37,804 nucleotides of DNA from Chara braunii (taxonomy: Eukaryota; Streptophyta; Charophyceae; Charales; Characeae), in the NCBI GenBank assembly GCA_003427395.1, contig BFEA01000773.1, positions 268,154 through 305,957 on the forward strand, read 5' to 3'. The notes under the pieces are model-generated. The model was not told the DNA's origin, searched no databases, and was given only the letters and a program-made list of their open reading frames with translations. This document shows positions 1-10,391 of this stretch, piece after piece. Each line of letters starts with the position of its first letter. The first letter of the stretch is position 1. Position numbers and translations under genes: made by a program.

Positions 1-110
1 TTTTTTTTGGTTTCGCTGTCGGTTGAACGTCCGAACGCGTCGAGAGAGGGTCCCAAACGTTCGGGCGTTCGAGTACGGGTGTTCGGCCCGTCCCGAACGC
101 TGACAACCCT
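1..110. other. Flanking sequence with CCGAAC/GTTCGG motifs, outside the left repeat arm
   Basis: This stretch does not match the corresponding part of the right arm, so similarity between the two arms stops near position 110. It holds several CCGAAC/GTTCGG words, including an 8-bp inverted pair, CGTTCGGG (58-65) and CCCGAACG (92-99). It is probably a different repeat cut off by the window edge. No coding sequence is evident. Confidence 0.4.
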
Positions 111-124
111 ATATGCACTTAGTC

Positions 125-700
125 TTTTAAGGTAGCATAAGACTGAACCATTCAACTTAGAAACAATGTTGAACTTGCCCCATTTTACCATCAATTTATT
201 CTTAATTGATACTCTCTTCATGTTGTGATAAGCTATAGTCAGACCATTCAAATTAAAAACTATGTCTGACTCGCCTGTTTGAAATAAAATAGTAATAAGA
301 TATAGACAAAAGTTATCCTTTGGTTTCAGCATGTGCGTGACTTCAGACCAAACCATTTCACTTAGGAATAATTGTTCAATCTTTCGTTTGATTTCCTTAG
401 AATAAACAAGAAGAAATTTCAACTTAGGAACAATTGCTCAAATTCCCTCTTTAAGAAAGATAAGAAACATCAGAAACCCCAAAATAAACCAAGGCGACCA
501 AGTCGTCCAACTTAGGAACAATTGCTTGGTCCCTGAAAAAAACAAGCACAGGCAACCCTCGCAAATAAGAGCAACGAGACCATCCAACCTAAGAACAACT
601 GTCTGGTTCTCCAGACAACCAAAAATAAACATAGTACTATGCCATTAAACTTAGAAACAGTGCCCAACCTTTGGTTGACCCAGTCAATCGCAAACAAAAC
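125..700 (-). repeat. Hairpin array A (about 7 diverged units)
   Basis: Repeated cores of the form CAACTTAGGAACAATTG recur about every 60-110 bp. They are the reverse complement of the core at 21.5-22.3 kb. Two units keep perfect stems: AGTCAGAC (237-244) with GTCTGACT (264-271), and GACCAAG (496-502) with CTTGGTC (525-531). The other units, near 150, 350, 420, 590 and 645, have weak or lost stems. Order and flanks match array B, so this is its older or more decayed homologue. Confidence 0.7.
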
Positions 701-899
701 CACCTTCCTCTCGCCTTCCCCCGATGCAAAACCCTTATACAATCTGACTTCAAACAAACAACAAAAGTGAAATTAAGATTGCACATTCCTTCCTTTACTT
801 AAATCTGATTCATGTCCTGAAAGTCAAATGCAAAGTCAAATAAGGATGCATGCAGTATACTCAGCTGAATTGCAGCAAGATGTACATGTGAGGGTTTTA

Positions 900-1290
900 A
901 TTGGTTTATAGAGGGAGATAATGATTACCACTGAGTTCCCTGCCTCCAGAACCTCGTCTAAGTTTCGGTAGAGCTCTCGCAATCGGTGGGGCAACCTCCC
1001 ACAGAGGACTTGACACGGATTATGGGTTGCAATCCTGTATGTCGCCTTCCTCTCAGAACCAATAGACTAGACTTAGAGTAAAAAGGACAGCAGGTAGAAG
1101 CATTAATTCTCTCAAATCCAGGAGAGGTGCACTGAGACTCGCGTAAGAGGGTCTTGGTTTTTTGATTCGTCTGCGGCCCCGCAATGGCGGCCCGAACGCG
1201 CAACAACTTGGTCAATTCCAGTCGAACCTCGAACTGTCGACTCTCTGACGACTCTCCAAATCCCAACGAAGACCCCTCTTTCAACGAGCC
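900..1290 (-). repeat. Conserved TATA/hairpin segment, left copy
   Basis: This is the best-preserved stretch shared with 20870-21250. It has a TATAAA box on the minus strand (905-910). It also has a weakened counterpart of the right-arm 9-bp hairpin (946-968, with wobble pairs). On the minus strand, 958-1135 reads with protein-level similarity to the right arm (RESQCTSPGFERINAS here, RESECTSLGSERLNHS there). It may be an old exon or simply conserved repeat DNA. A consensus 5' splice donor, CAG/GTAAGT, lies on the plus strand at 1332-1340. Confidence 0.55.
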
Positions 1291-4125
1291 CAGTCTTGCC
1301 GCAGAACTCGTGACACAAGGTGCATCGGCCACAGGTAAGTTCGCAAGCTCGTGGCTCTCCTCTAGCCACTCCGCTTGGTAGGACGAACAATGCACCAACC
1401 AGCAGCCAAGCTTACACCTCACGGTTGGCTTGCAGGAACTTCAACCAAGAACGAGCAACGTGTCTGCCAACATGCAAGCCTCCACCTCTGCGACTGTCTG
1501 TTTGTCATTGTTAAATAGTCGTCTGGTTGTAGACCGTCGCCATCACCAGGTACGTGCCCTCCACCACTACCGCTAGATCTTGAGATCCTCGCAGCCCTCA
1601 ATATAGTCAGCCCTCCCAAAGTTGGGATATGCCGCACGCGTCATTCTTAGAACTATCATAGTTAATATCTGAATGGTAAGGAAACGACCCCTATTCACAA
1701 TGTAAGGTGTCCATACTTAGACATGCATGACTTTGTCTTTAAAGCAAGTATATAACTACTTGGCAAGGTCGACCAGGCGGTAGGTGTAACTAACAATCGC
1801 ATTGGGCAATGGCATGAGACACATAAGTAATACACGCCCACCGTTCGCATTATTGTCCGCGAGTAAAACTTGCTCAATCATACCCAAGGCGAGGTGCGTT
1901 GACCCATCCTTGTTACGAATCACGAGGCACGAGAAAACCACTGCACCCTGCATCCTCTAACTTGGACTGAACGAAAATCTCCACCTTTCTCTTTTTCCTC
2001 TCATGCACATGCTCCCTTACTGCCATGAGCTCCCACTCGAACACAATGGCCAGCAGGTAAGTCTCCTACCCCTACAGTTCGCCTCAGTGCCTCCTCACGC
2101 TTCTCCCACTAAGTCGGATAAGCAAAGTCAGATAAATCTTCCGCTAGGACATCAAAATATACACTGTCGCCCGCCCATGCGCGCAAAAATTTAGAGAGAG
2201 TTTTTTTTTTTTTTTTCGGGGGGGGGGGGCATGCTCCAATCCATTCGTGGGGAGCAGCATGTGTTGGGAACCGGGCCCAGCGTCCCATTCAAGATCATAT
2301 TGAGAACTTGAGAAATTTATGGAAAAATCCTTGAGATACTGGGGGCCTCGGGCCATTATCCGAGTTCGGCTAAGATAGACAACTGTGTACAAGAACACAA
2401 AAATTGTCTATCCCCCAAATCTTAGATCAAAGGAGCATTCGGAACGAAAGAACCACCTGCTCAAGGGCCTTTCAGCAGAACAACATTACTTGCCACACCC
2501 CTATATCCCCATGCCCATCTCTACCAGGCGTCATGCCCCCAACTTCTAGGTTACAGAGTGGCACGACCAACCCCAAAAAAAAACCCACCTGCTAGGCCAC
2601 AGGTCAAAGTGACCCGCACCGACTCTGGTCAGCATCAACTAGGCACCAGCTCGCCAAAAGACACTAGAGTGTCTTCCACCCTCAAGAACTCCCCAGATCT
2701 CTCTACCAGGTTTCATGCCCTCATACAGCTTGGGTTACAGGGCAACGCAACCAAGCCCCAGCACCGACGAACGTCGTTCTGGCCTCGTCTATTCGCAAAC
2801 CACCGGGACTCAAAACTAAGGCAAATACCAGTCAAGCCACCAATCAGCACCATAGTTGTATATCTCATCATTCATCTCCTTCATGCACTGGTTGCAGATA
2901 TCCCCCCAAAAATCTCTCTCATCCCTATTCCGGCAAGTCTTACTACGATGAAGTTACCATCTCCACCGTTGTTGTACCCTATTTCAACCCTACAGGCTAG
3001 CCTCTTCGTCGCAAAGTGCGTCATCCCCCACCGTCACAACACCACTACCCCCTGCCTTCAACACCAAACCTTGGAAGAATTTTTCAATTAGGAAAACATA
3101 AAATCAAAAGATTTCAAAAAATCACATGAGCATTCCAAAAGATTCCAAAAAAACACAAGAAGAGGGAAAACTCCATGGAGACTCCAACGCCTATTGAAGT
3201 CTCACTTACATGTAAAGGGGTCACAAGAACCAAAAGGATTACTCCTCTCCCCAAAAAACAAGCCTATGTTTGTTCACTGCCTCCGCAGGAAGGCGCCCCC
3301 TCACCTCCCCACCACAGTTAAAAACACCCCCCAGAATACCCCTCCTACTCCCTCAGTCGCATACAGTACCCCCTAAAGTATGCCCCTGAGAGTCGAAGAA
3401 CCTCCTTCCTTCTTGCTCCACCCCCTTCAAGCGGAACAGCCCTCTCAACTCTCACCCTGCTGACATCAGCACCCCTTGTCCCCTTTCCCCAACCACCATA
3501 GTTGATCCGACCCAAAATCAGTGTGGCCCAGAAGAGGACAAACCCTCAATACCGCCCCTACCCTCGCATAGATCACACCACCCTCCTTGTGAAACCCTCG
3601 CACGGAGGGACTCCAACCCTAAAGGAGGTAATTCATTCAACACCAATGACCCCAATCCCACAACATCACGGACTGAGGCTCAATTGCTAAGAACAACAAA
3701 ATAAGATCAATTACTTGAGTTGTCACTATTTGAGATCGAAGCTGATTCTACTCTACAATTTTAGCAATTCACACCTTATTAGATTAATCGACTAGGACTC
3801 AGTCAATTAGTAATCCATTAGTTGAAAATCTAATCCTGAGATCAGAGCAAACTCTTATTTACGAATATCAAATTGAGAATAAGTCGTACTATAAGAAAAT
3901 TTCAGAGAGCTACCTGCAAATTAAACTGAACTTCAAGAACTTCAAAATCATTTACCCATTGTTATCGGTGTTCTTCCTTTGAGATCAGAGCTTTGATTTA
4001 CTAATCTTCAATTTAAGAAAAATATTGGCCAGAAGTTATTTCATAAGCAATTAAGATTCCCTCGAAATTCAGCAACTCTGGATCAGATCGTTATCATTTT
4101 GATGAACATCAAGGATGATGACATG
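1291..4125. other. Gene-less, C-rich interior of the left repeat copy
   Basis: I see no recognisable gene. 2202-2230 is a T-run followed by a G-run. 2520-3690 is C-rich with short open frames that use non-ATG starts and resemble no family. Segments starting near 2521 and 2704 are diverged copies of each other (CTACCAGG..TCATGCCC), about 183 bp apart. 3040-3190 has AAAAGATTC/CAAAAAA microrepeats. 3700-4125 is AT-rich. The right arm has no clear counterpart for most of this, so it is probably an insertion. Confidence 0.4.
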
Positions 4126-4297
4126 TGAACTTAGAAATCATAATAAAAGAGACAAACAGGTAGTACAAGGTCAAACCGATTTTCATGGAACACCAAATCA
4201 AAAAACATTATGAACTTAAAAATCAGAATAAAAAAGACAAACTAGTGGTACAAAGTCAGACCGATTATAATGGAACAACCAAATTAAAAAGCATTAT
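4126..4297. repeat. Tandem repeat, period 85-87 bp, 2 units
   Basis: TGAACTT occurs at 4126 and 4211, and TGAACTCG at 4298. The sequence between repeats with few changes, including a shared GACCGATT/AACCGATT..ATGGAACA block. It is a simple local duplication inside the left repeat copy. Confidence 0.7.
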
Positions 4298-6340
4298 TGA
4301 ACTCGAAGTCCTGAGATCGTGTCGACACGTAAAACTGCATCACCCGTGGCAGTCTTTACTTCAGATGCCTATATGTCAAACTCGAAAAAGAAGGTCTCTC
4401 GAACCAGGTCGTCAATGTCCTCCTTCCTCCTTGAAGCGTTATACCTGCCAGCTGTGACAGCCTCAGCTGCCGACCACAGTCTCGACGCCAGCAACAAAGG
4501 TATCAACGACCATCCACAACCCTACAAAATACAGGACGGTTTGGTGGCGTCTCGTTGAGCCCGTCGACAAGTTGCCACAAAAGATTCAAGCCCGCATCAG
4601 AACCATTTGTTTGCCACTTCACGTACTGTAGATGAAGGAGAACGGAGGAAACTAAGTTACCAACCATGAACCATCATGTGACATCCGAGTTGTCGCCAAC
4701 CTCTCCTCACGCGGCGCCGTCATCAACATTTTCATGCGAGCCACTCGCGCTGGCCCACCATACGTCCTCACCGAGTCACTTCGATCGGTCGTCCCTCACG
4801 GGGCCGGCGGCTCTGCGCCCCAACGCCCTTCTGTCGTACCACTCCCGATGGCCAAAATCCGGGTACTGGCGGCCAAGCGCTCCAGGTCGCTCTGTGCTGC
4901 GACACCCGTAGCACCTCTAGAGAGAGGCTACTTCCATCGTTACGAAGAGCAAAATCGAATGAATGTTCTGCTAGAATATGGAACTATACACTGTGCTCCC
5001 ACTGCCTCCTCTCCCTCTCCCTCACTCTGTATTTGGTCATACTAACGACCAGATTCAATTCAACACCAATGATCTCCGATGCCGAAAAACACGGCGCTGA
5101 TTGCAGAGAGTACAACAGTCATGATCATAATGGCACCGACCACCGCAAGGGTGCGATGGTACTGATCATGGGTGGCAACTGCTTTGCTCCTTTATTCCCC
5201 AAATATACAAATGAAAGATGAATCTTCCACAGGTACACGGGAAGATACACCACCATATCCATGCTTCCCCTAATTTTCGTATCGTTAAAACTACGCTCCT
5301 AGCACCAATTCCGACACTACCATCAGATTGAATTTCGTCGTTGTCCAAAACCTTGGATTCACTCTCTGCCTCACTCGATTCTGTAGGGGAGTGAGCGAGA
5401 TACACACTTTCGACCCCGCTTTCCCTCCTTCAAGTTCCTTCGACATCACCCCGCACTTAATTCACCTTCTATATCCAACCCTGCTAACCTACTCCCGAAA
5501 CTAACACCGTTTTTGAATTCACAATACTCGAAAACCCTGACTTATTATCTTCTTTCACTTGATTTTGTCAGGAATCGAGTGATATCTCGATTCTCTACTC
5601 CCTGTCGTCTCTTCTTCCGCCATATCTCTGCACACTGTTTTTCCAAGCTACTTCCTAATCTACTAACCTGACACCAAAACTAACTTCACTATGCAACTGA
5701 GGGCCAAAACCATGGGAATGATTTTTCCCTTTCCTGACTCTATCGGGGATCGAGGAAGTTACCCACAATCCGCCACGCTTCGTTCTCCTTCTCGCCATCT
5801 CCTCGCTAGCGCCTACTGCGATACTTCGGCGCTCTCGTTGGCACGGTCAATCGAGCAACAATAATGAAAGTCAAAAATCCGCTAAGAGAGTGTAACAACG
5901 TATCTGCCGAATTTCTTAGCCAAAAGGCAAACAGTACCAGCATGCACAACTTATACTCACTCTTTGTGGCGATTCTAGGCCCCGTTGAAGTAAGTGGGCG
6001 CAGGACCGGCTGCAAGGCGTGTATCGTAGAGGTAAAGTGGGCCCAAGTGCAGATTGAGACAATAGCGATAACTTCTGCGCGAGAGTTTAGAGGACCAACG
6101 CTGGCACATGATCCATATGTTCGTAGCCTCCTCCATTGGGCCCCCTTTTGCCTGGTGGATGGCTTGCACAACGATATCGTTGTGGGTCAATACGGGTATC
6201 CTCTAACAGCTTTGCGTAGGCAGAGCTTTCCAGTGTTTCCACCTTTCCAGATCCGGCCTCGGAGTCAAAGACATGGACCGGTTGCAAGCCTAAACATGGG
6301 TCCGAATGGACCGGGTCCAGTGGTAATAGCATACATTTCA
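4298..6340. other. Interior of the left repeat copy with no identifiable gene
   Basis: Pyrimidine-rich stretches at 4950-5830 loosely resemble the reverse complement of 19600-20060, for example around the TCTCTGCACACT/TCTCTGCGCACT block near 5620-5720. An open frame at 5864-6409 (+, 181 codons) matches no family I know and overlaps other frames. A GTAAGT donor-like site lies at 5990-5995. The region is probably a decayed part of the repeat. Confidence 0.35.
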
Positions 6341-6341
6341 A

Positions 6342-6640
6342 ATGAGAGCTTTGACGACCGAAGTGGAGACGGGTTTCCACGTGGCCGATCGGGCGCTTGG
6401 AACAGTTAGGGGTCTCCTCACCATGCCTGTTGCCGCTCTGCTCGGGCCTAGTTCACACTTTGTGGGCCTTGACATCGTGCTCACTCTCAAACCTCTCATA
6501 GTAAGTTGTGGTTGGCGGCCGTGCACCCGCAAAGGCACTCGCCATTCAGACTCTTCCGCCTCGAGGGAAGTTAATCACCAACCGGTTTGCCTGCACGCTA
6601 ACCACCATCGGTCCCGGTATCGCGCCCGACTTTGAAAAGA
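6342..6640 (+). pseudogene. Decayed coding remnant of the long repeat (MRALTTEVE frame)
   Basis: The frame opens with MRALTTEVETG. Its right-arm counterpart on the minus strand opens with MRTLKTEVEES. Further on, another frame here reads PRGKLITNRFACT and the right arm reads ARKLITRRLSCT. Agreement at the protein level between diverged copies hints at a former gene, with a GTAAGT donor-like site at 6501-6506 between the two blocks. I do not recognise the protein. The DNA similarity alone could also explain the match. Confidence 0.3.
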
Positions 6641-6654
6641 ATAGCAAAAACGAA

Positions 6655-6695
<41 letters not shown>
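6655..6695. repeat. (AAT)n microsatellite
   Basis: This is a run of about 13 AAT units. It is absent from the right-arm homologue, so it expanded after the two copies diverged. Confidence 0.95.
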
Positions 6696-6697
<2 letters not shown>

Positions 6698-6779
6698 TAT
6701 CACAAAAATTAAAAGGCGGAACTGCACGGCGAGGGAAAGACAAACAAGGGGAATGCTAATGTCGCCTCGGCCCCCACCA

Positions 6780-7438
6780 AGATTCCTTGCGGACCGCAAA
6801 ACCATAAGGGATTTTCAACCCCTTGGTTCCCTTCGCGTTGCTCCAAGGCCCCTATGCCGCCACTTACTGGTCTCGATCCCTGAATCGCCTGGATGAAAGT
6901 CTAACATTGTAACCATTAGTCACGGTGTTAGGCCCAAGGATAAGCCTAGTGTCAACGGTAGTGTATATAAGTGGGCACCATGCGGTGTGTGGGTCTTTTA
7001 AAAGGTAACAGAGTCATACCATCGGCTTGCCTACCTAGTTAACGGCTGCCAAGCGCCACGTCTTCTGCGCATCTATCCTCTCACACACTCTAACCGCTAC
7101 CTAAGCTATTTTGTTGTCGATGTCATCCTTCACACGTACGCGCATGTCGCGATCAGACATATCAGTCGAAAGGTTAAAAACCCTTCATCCTACTTTTAAT
7201 TTGAAAACAAAGCTTAGTCGGTGACCACGCCGATTTCACAGTCATCAACAAAAAAACGATCACGCGCGCCTTAAGCCTGCAAGCCCACACACTCTCTACT
7301 CTAGTAAACTATCTAGTCAGTGTAAACAACATACACAACCACAACTTACGTGGTCTACTAGGACTTTAAACCAAACTTATTTTTTGTCGCTCGCAAAAAA
7401 TAGGGGGGATACCCTTGAAAGGGTTTTCGCACCGACAA
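6780..7438 (+). repeat. Terminal module of the long repeat, left copy (LTR-like)
   Basis: The module contains a strong TATATAAG box near 6963-6970. It ends in a 6-bp stem, ACCCTT (7411-7416) with AAGGGT (7419-7424), followed by TTCGCACCGACA. Homologous ends occur at 17915 (inverted) and 24981 (direct), and similarity stops at the same place in all three, which marks an element terminus. TATA plus a fixed end suggests an LTR. However, similarity between the arms continues upstream of any plausible LTR start, and I see no target-site duplication. Confidence 0.6.
6960..6972 (+). promoter_or_regulatory. TATA box in the terminal module
   Basis: GTGTATATAAGTGG is a canonical TATA motif about 470 bp before the element end. 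The right copy has a degraded CTAAATAA here, so only the left one looks usable. Confidence 0.45.
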
Positions 7439-7958
7439 CTTACCAGACCATACTAAGCGACGTCCCCGTCACTCTGAAGAATGAAAAAACTATCAGTTCA
7501 TCCATAAGCCAAAATGTTGACGAGAAAGGAACCAATTCGATTAGCCGACAGACTCAAGTTCGATGACTCCATCAATCTATGTCAAACACAACTATATGTT
7601 GTCAGGATGTCAACCCAGGTTTCCATTGTCCTAACACTAGGACGCTGGTGTACTAGGTATACGCACTACAACATAAGTTATAAACATAGGATTCGTGAAA
7701 ACCTTAAAAAACAAATTGTCAGGTTTGCACGAAAGTTTTTAAAGATTCTGATAGTATTTTTTTTAGGCCTCCTACATGAACAAAATTTTATGTAAAGTAA
7801 ATTAACTGCAAAAAAAAAAAAAAAAAAAACTTTTTTAGAACCATTGAAAATGATGAGGAGAGAAACAAGTTTTTTTACAATAAATCACTACCTTGCAAAA
7901 CACTATTTGTCCAGGAACCGAAATATCCCAATTTTTTATTTATCTAAAAAAATCATAG

Positions 7959-8329
7959 TTATAGTTCTATAATGTAGGTAGCACGGTGAACCTTTTCGGG
8001 GGTTTTCTAAATATGCACACATGCTTTCCTGATCACGAATACATTCGTTTGGATATGTTCTCTCACACATGGACAAATGTACTGTTTTGTGATGTTTTTT
8101 ATTGAATTATTTTCTATTTTTTTATTTTAAATCGTGGTTGGCTAAGAATTTGAAGATGTCTCCCTAACAAAGGTTGTTTGAACTCTTTTTTTTTACGTAA
8201 CATATATTTTTTGACAATGGTTTTATAGTTAACTGAAAAATGAAGTTATATTAATTTATAGTTCTATAAACTTAATTTAACAGATCCTGGTTTTTACCAA
8301 ACTGCTGAAAACGACTTATAGTTCTATAA
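7959..8329. repeat. Three exact copies of the palindrome TTATAGTTCTATAA
   Basis: Copies lie at 7959-7972, 8256-8269 and 8316-8329. A degenerate copy (TTATAGTCTTACAA) lies near 8424. Each is TTATAG-TT-CTATAA, a 6-bp inverted repeat. Confidence 0.85.
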
Positions 8330-8799
8330 ATGAGTATTCACTGAAACTGTTTTTTTTAACATCTTTCGAGTTCGCCTTGCAGTCCTTAATGATTGTCTTG
8401 TTTGAGCAATGCTCTACTAAGGACTTATAGTCTTACAACATGCTCTTTGCTGAAAAAAAAATTATTGCACATTTTGAAAAACGCTTGAGTTTTTGCCCAT
8501 TTCTTCACCTCCTTTATCGGAAAACAGTTAAAAATGTTTTTTTTAATGTATCAAAAATAACAGTTTGACTTTTACTTTTTCATTTTATAGTTAGTTTTTG
8601 TGATTTTGTTAGTTTTTCACGAATTTAGTGTTAATAGCGACCCTCCTAATAATCCTCTCCCTTTTGTCCTAGATAATACCGGTTTCTTGTTAGATGCCCC
8701 TATTCAGTCTCCGCTCTGCGAGTAGGGTCATGATTAGGGACGTGGACCCTAACCGAAACCTTTTGAAGGCATTCTCGCCTCCCTTTCAAAATTTTCACG

Positions 8800-8802
<3 letters not shown>

Positions 8803-8832
<30 letters not shown>
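8803..8832. repeat. (AT)n microsatellite
   Basis: An uninterrupted AT dinucleotide run of about 15 units. It is followed at once by a stem-loop region (8832-8877). Confidence 0.95.
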
Positions 8833-8836
<4 letters not shown>

Positions 8837-8877
8837 CTTGTCTCAGACTCTTCCTGCAATCTAGTACAGGAAGGACA
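8832..8877. other. Nested inverted repeat (hairpin)
   Basis: CTTCCTG (8850-8856) pairs with CAGGAAG (8867-8873). An outer TGTCC (8832-8836) can pair with GGACA (8873-8877), sharing one base with the inner arm. Function is unknown. Confidence 0.5.
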
Positions 8878-9669
8878 GGTCTCCATCTTGACCCACCATA
8901 GTTTGGTTGATTGGGCGAGATCTACAGCCCATCGCGTTGTTATTTAGCGATAGTGTCCTCGCTAGTTACGCAATGATATGCTTTCTCCTGATAAGCATTC
9001 AATCAGGACTATCAAAAGACTCAAAAGACTCTGCTGTTATCCCTCCGACATCCCACAGAGTAAAAACTCTCTGAGGTCGTCACACCTCCTAAGCCTTTAC
9101 CCTTTGTACAAACGTGGTTCCGCTGCCAGGTTACGTCGATCAGCAACCAACACTAGAGGTTTCGCCCTAGTTATGCTAAGTTTTACCCCCAGTTGGGTAT
9201 ACCTGCATATGCCTTACGATTAGCAACAAGTGGTTGAACGGTGTCTCGCAAAAAAACTCAGGCCTGTTGCGGGACTACGCGGAGGTCTGTCACACTTAAA
9301 AGACATTTACTAGTTCCCTATGGGACAACATAGAGAACACGACATTCTTTTCATAATTCACAAACAAAATCACCGTCAGATTCACACCATTTGATCAGAG
9401 GAAGTAGACCACACATCTTAAGGACATCTTCTAAATGAACTATTTTTGCGATACTTTAAATTTCACCAATAGTCCAAACAGTTTCACGGTCCTTCTCGTT
9501 AGACCTTATCATTCAAAATTTACTTTTCATGTCATTAAATCTATTGTCCACCCTTCCTTTGTAGGGGTCTCAACCATTAGGTCTTCCAATCATCCTCCCA
9601 CTTAAGGATGAACCTCTATATGACTTTTTTTTTTTAACATCTTCCATCTTCCTCTTGAAGACGGTATGG

Positions 9670-9711
9670 TAAGCATTCGAGTCGTAAAGCTAAGCATTCG
9701 AGTCGTAAAGC
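9670..9711. repeat. 21-bp perfect tandem duplication
   Basis: The unit TAAGCATTCGAGTCGTAAAG(C) occurs at 9670-9690 and again at 9691-9711 without a mismatch, so the duplication is recent. Confidence 0.9.
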
Positions 9712-10391
9712 ATCATAAATCCCTTAGGATTCTCGCATTACTCCACAAAACGTACTGCACTTCCCCTTCTTATACTCGGCCCCATCCTCCACCCGTAGGT
9801 AGGCTGTATACACACATGCACATTTACAAGATACAAAACGCACAAGATGTTTCCTATACATTTCTCATATAAAGTCATCATACATCAAGATGAAACCAGA
9901 CATGTGAGAGTGATTGTGATCGTTATATATAAGGAATAGTTGCAAAAAATATCAACTCAGTATATACTCAAAGATGGGGTATCCCACCTAAAAACAACAT
10001 AAGCCCAAACTCATAAACTTGCTTAAGCTGAGCGAAAATCAGGTCCAAAGTGATACAAAAGTAACCACACTGTCAATGATACACTCAAAACTCAGATGAG
10101 TCTAACTCACAAAAATCAAAAATAACAACAATGTTCACATATCACATAGGTGAACCCTGACTCTTAGATCGCTAAGAGAATCCTCAAAGGTAGTCATACG
10201 CTGCAAATCTATATATGTACAACTAAGTAGTGTGGGTACAAGGAACCAAAGACGAAAACGCATACCCTTGACTCAGATATATACACACTCGACTCAGTCA
10301 CCTACACACAAAAAGAGTCTATTCCTACTTGCCCACTAAGACTATCTCATAGAAACGAATAGTCTCCTACTGACTCATACGCAAACCAGCC

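Larger units (their letters stand above)
111..7438 (+). repeat. Left copy of a long unidentified repeat element (convergent with the right copy)
   Basis: Read on the plus strand, this unit runs from a hairpin array (125-700) through a conserved TATA/hairpin segment (900-1290) to a terminal module (6780-7438). The same landmarks occur in the same order on the minus strand from about 22.1 kb down to 17915. By-eye anchors are 120-160 with 22081-22130, 237-271 with 21966-22010, 496-531 with 21663-21697, 940-1280 with 20870-21230, 6320-6610 with 18760-18935, and 6780-7438 with 17915-18490. The left copy is longer between 1.3 and 6.3 kb, so one or more insertions are likely there. I do not recognise the family. 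Either two convergent insertions or an ancient inverted duplication fits. Confidence 0.7.
7439..10391. other. AT-rich gene-less interval
   Basis: I see no gene. It holds an A-run at 7811-7829, three exact copies of a 14-bp palindrome (7959-8329), an (AT)n tract, a small hairpin near 8850, a 21-bp tandem duplication near 9670, and many T-tracts. The short open frames resemble no family. The part adjoining 10392 is downstream of the gag fragment and could be retroelement 3' sequence. Confidence 0.5.

Noticed and set aside
2558-3091. 177-codon open frame as a gene
   Set aside because: It starts at GTG, is C-rich low-complexity sequence, matches no family and has no counterpart in the right arm.
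5864-6409. 181-codon plus-strand frame as an intact gene
   Set aside because: It overlaps the conserved MRALTTEVE block in another frame, matches no family and has no open counterpart in the right arm.
6508-6759. Frames with polyasparagine or polyleucine/tyrosine runs
   Set aside because: These are translations of the (AAT)n microsatellite.
6759-7438. A complete LTR bounded by TGTCG..CGACA
   Set aside because: Similarity to the right arm continues upstream of 6759 and the flanks show no target-site duplication, so the apparent ends are probably chance.
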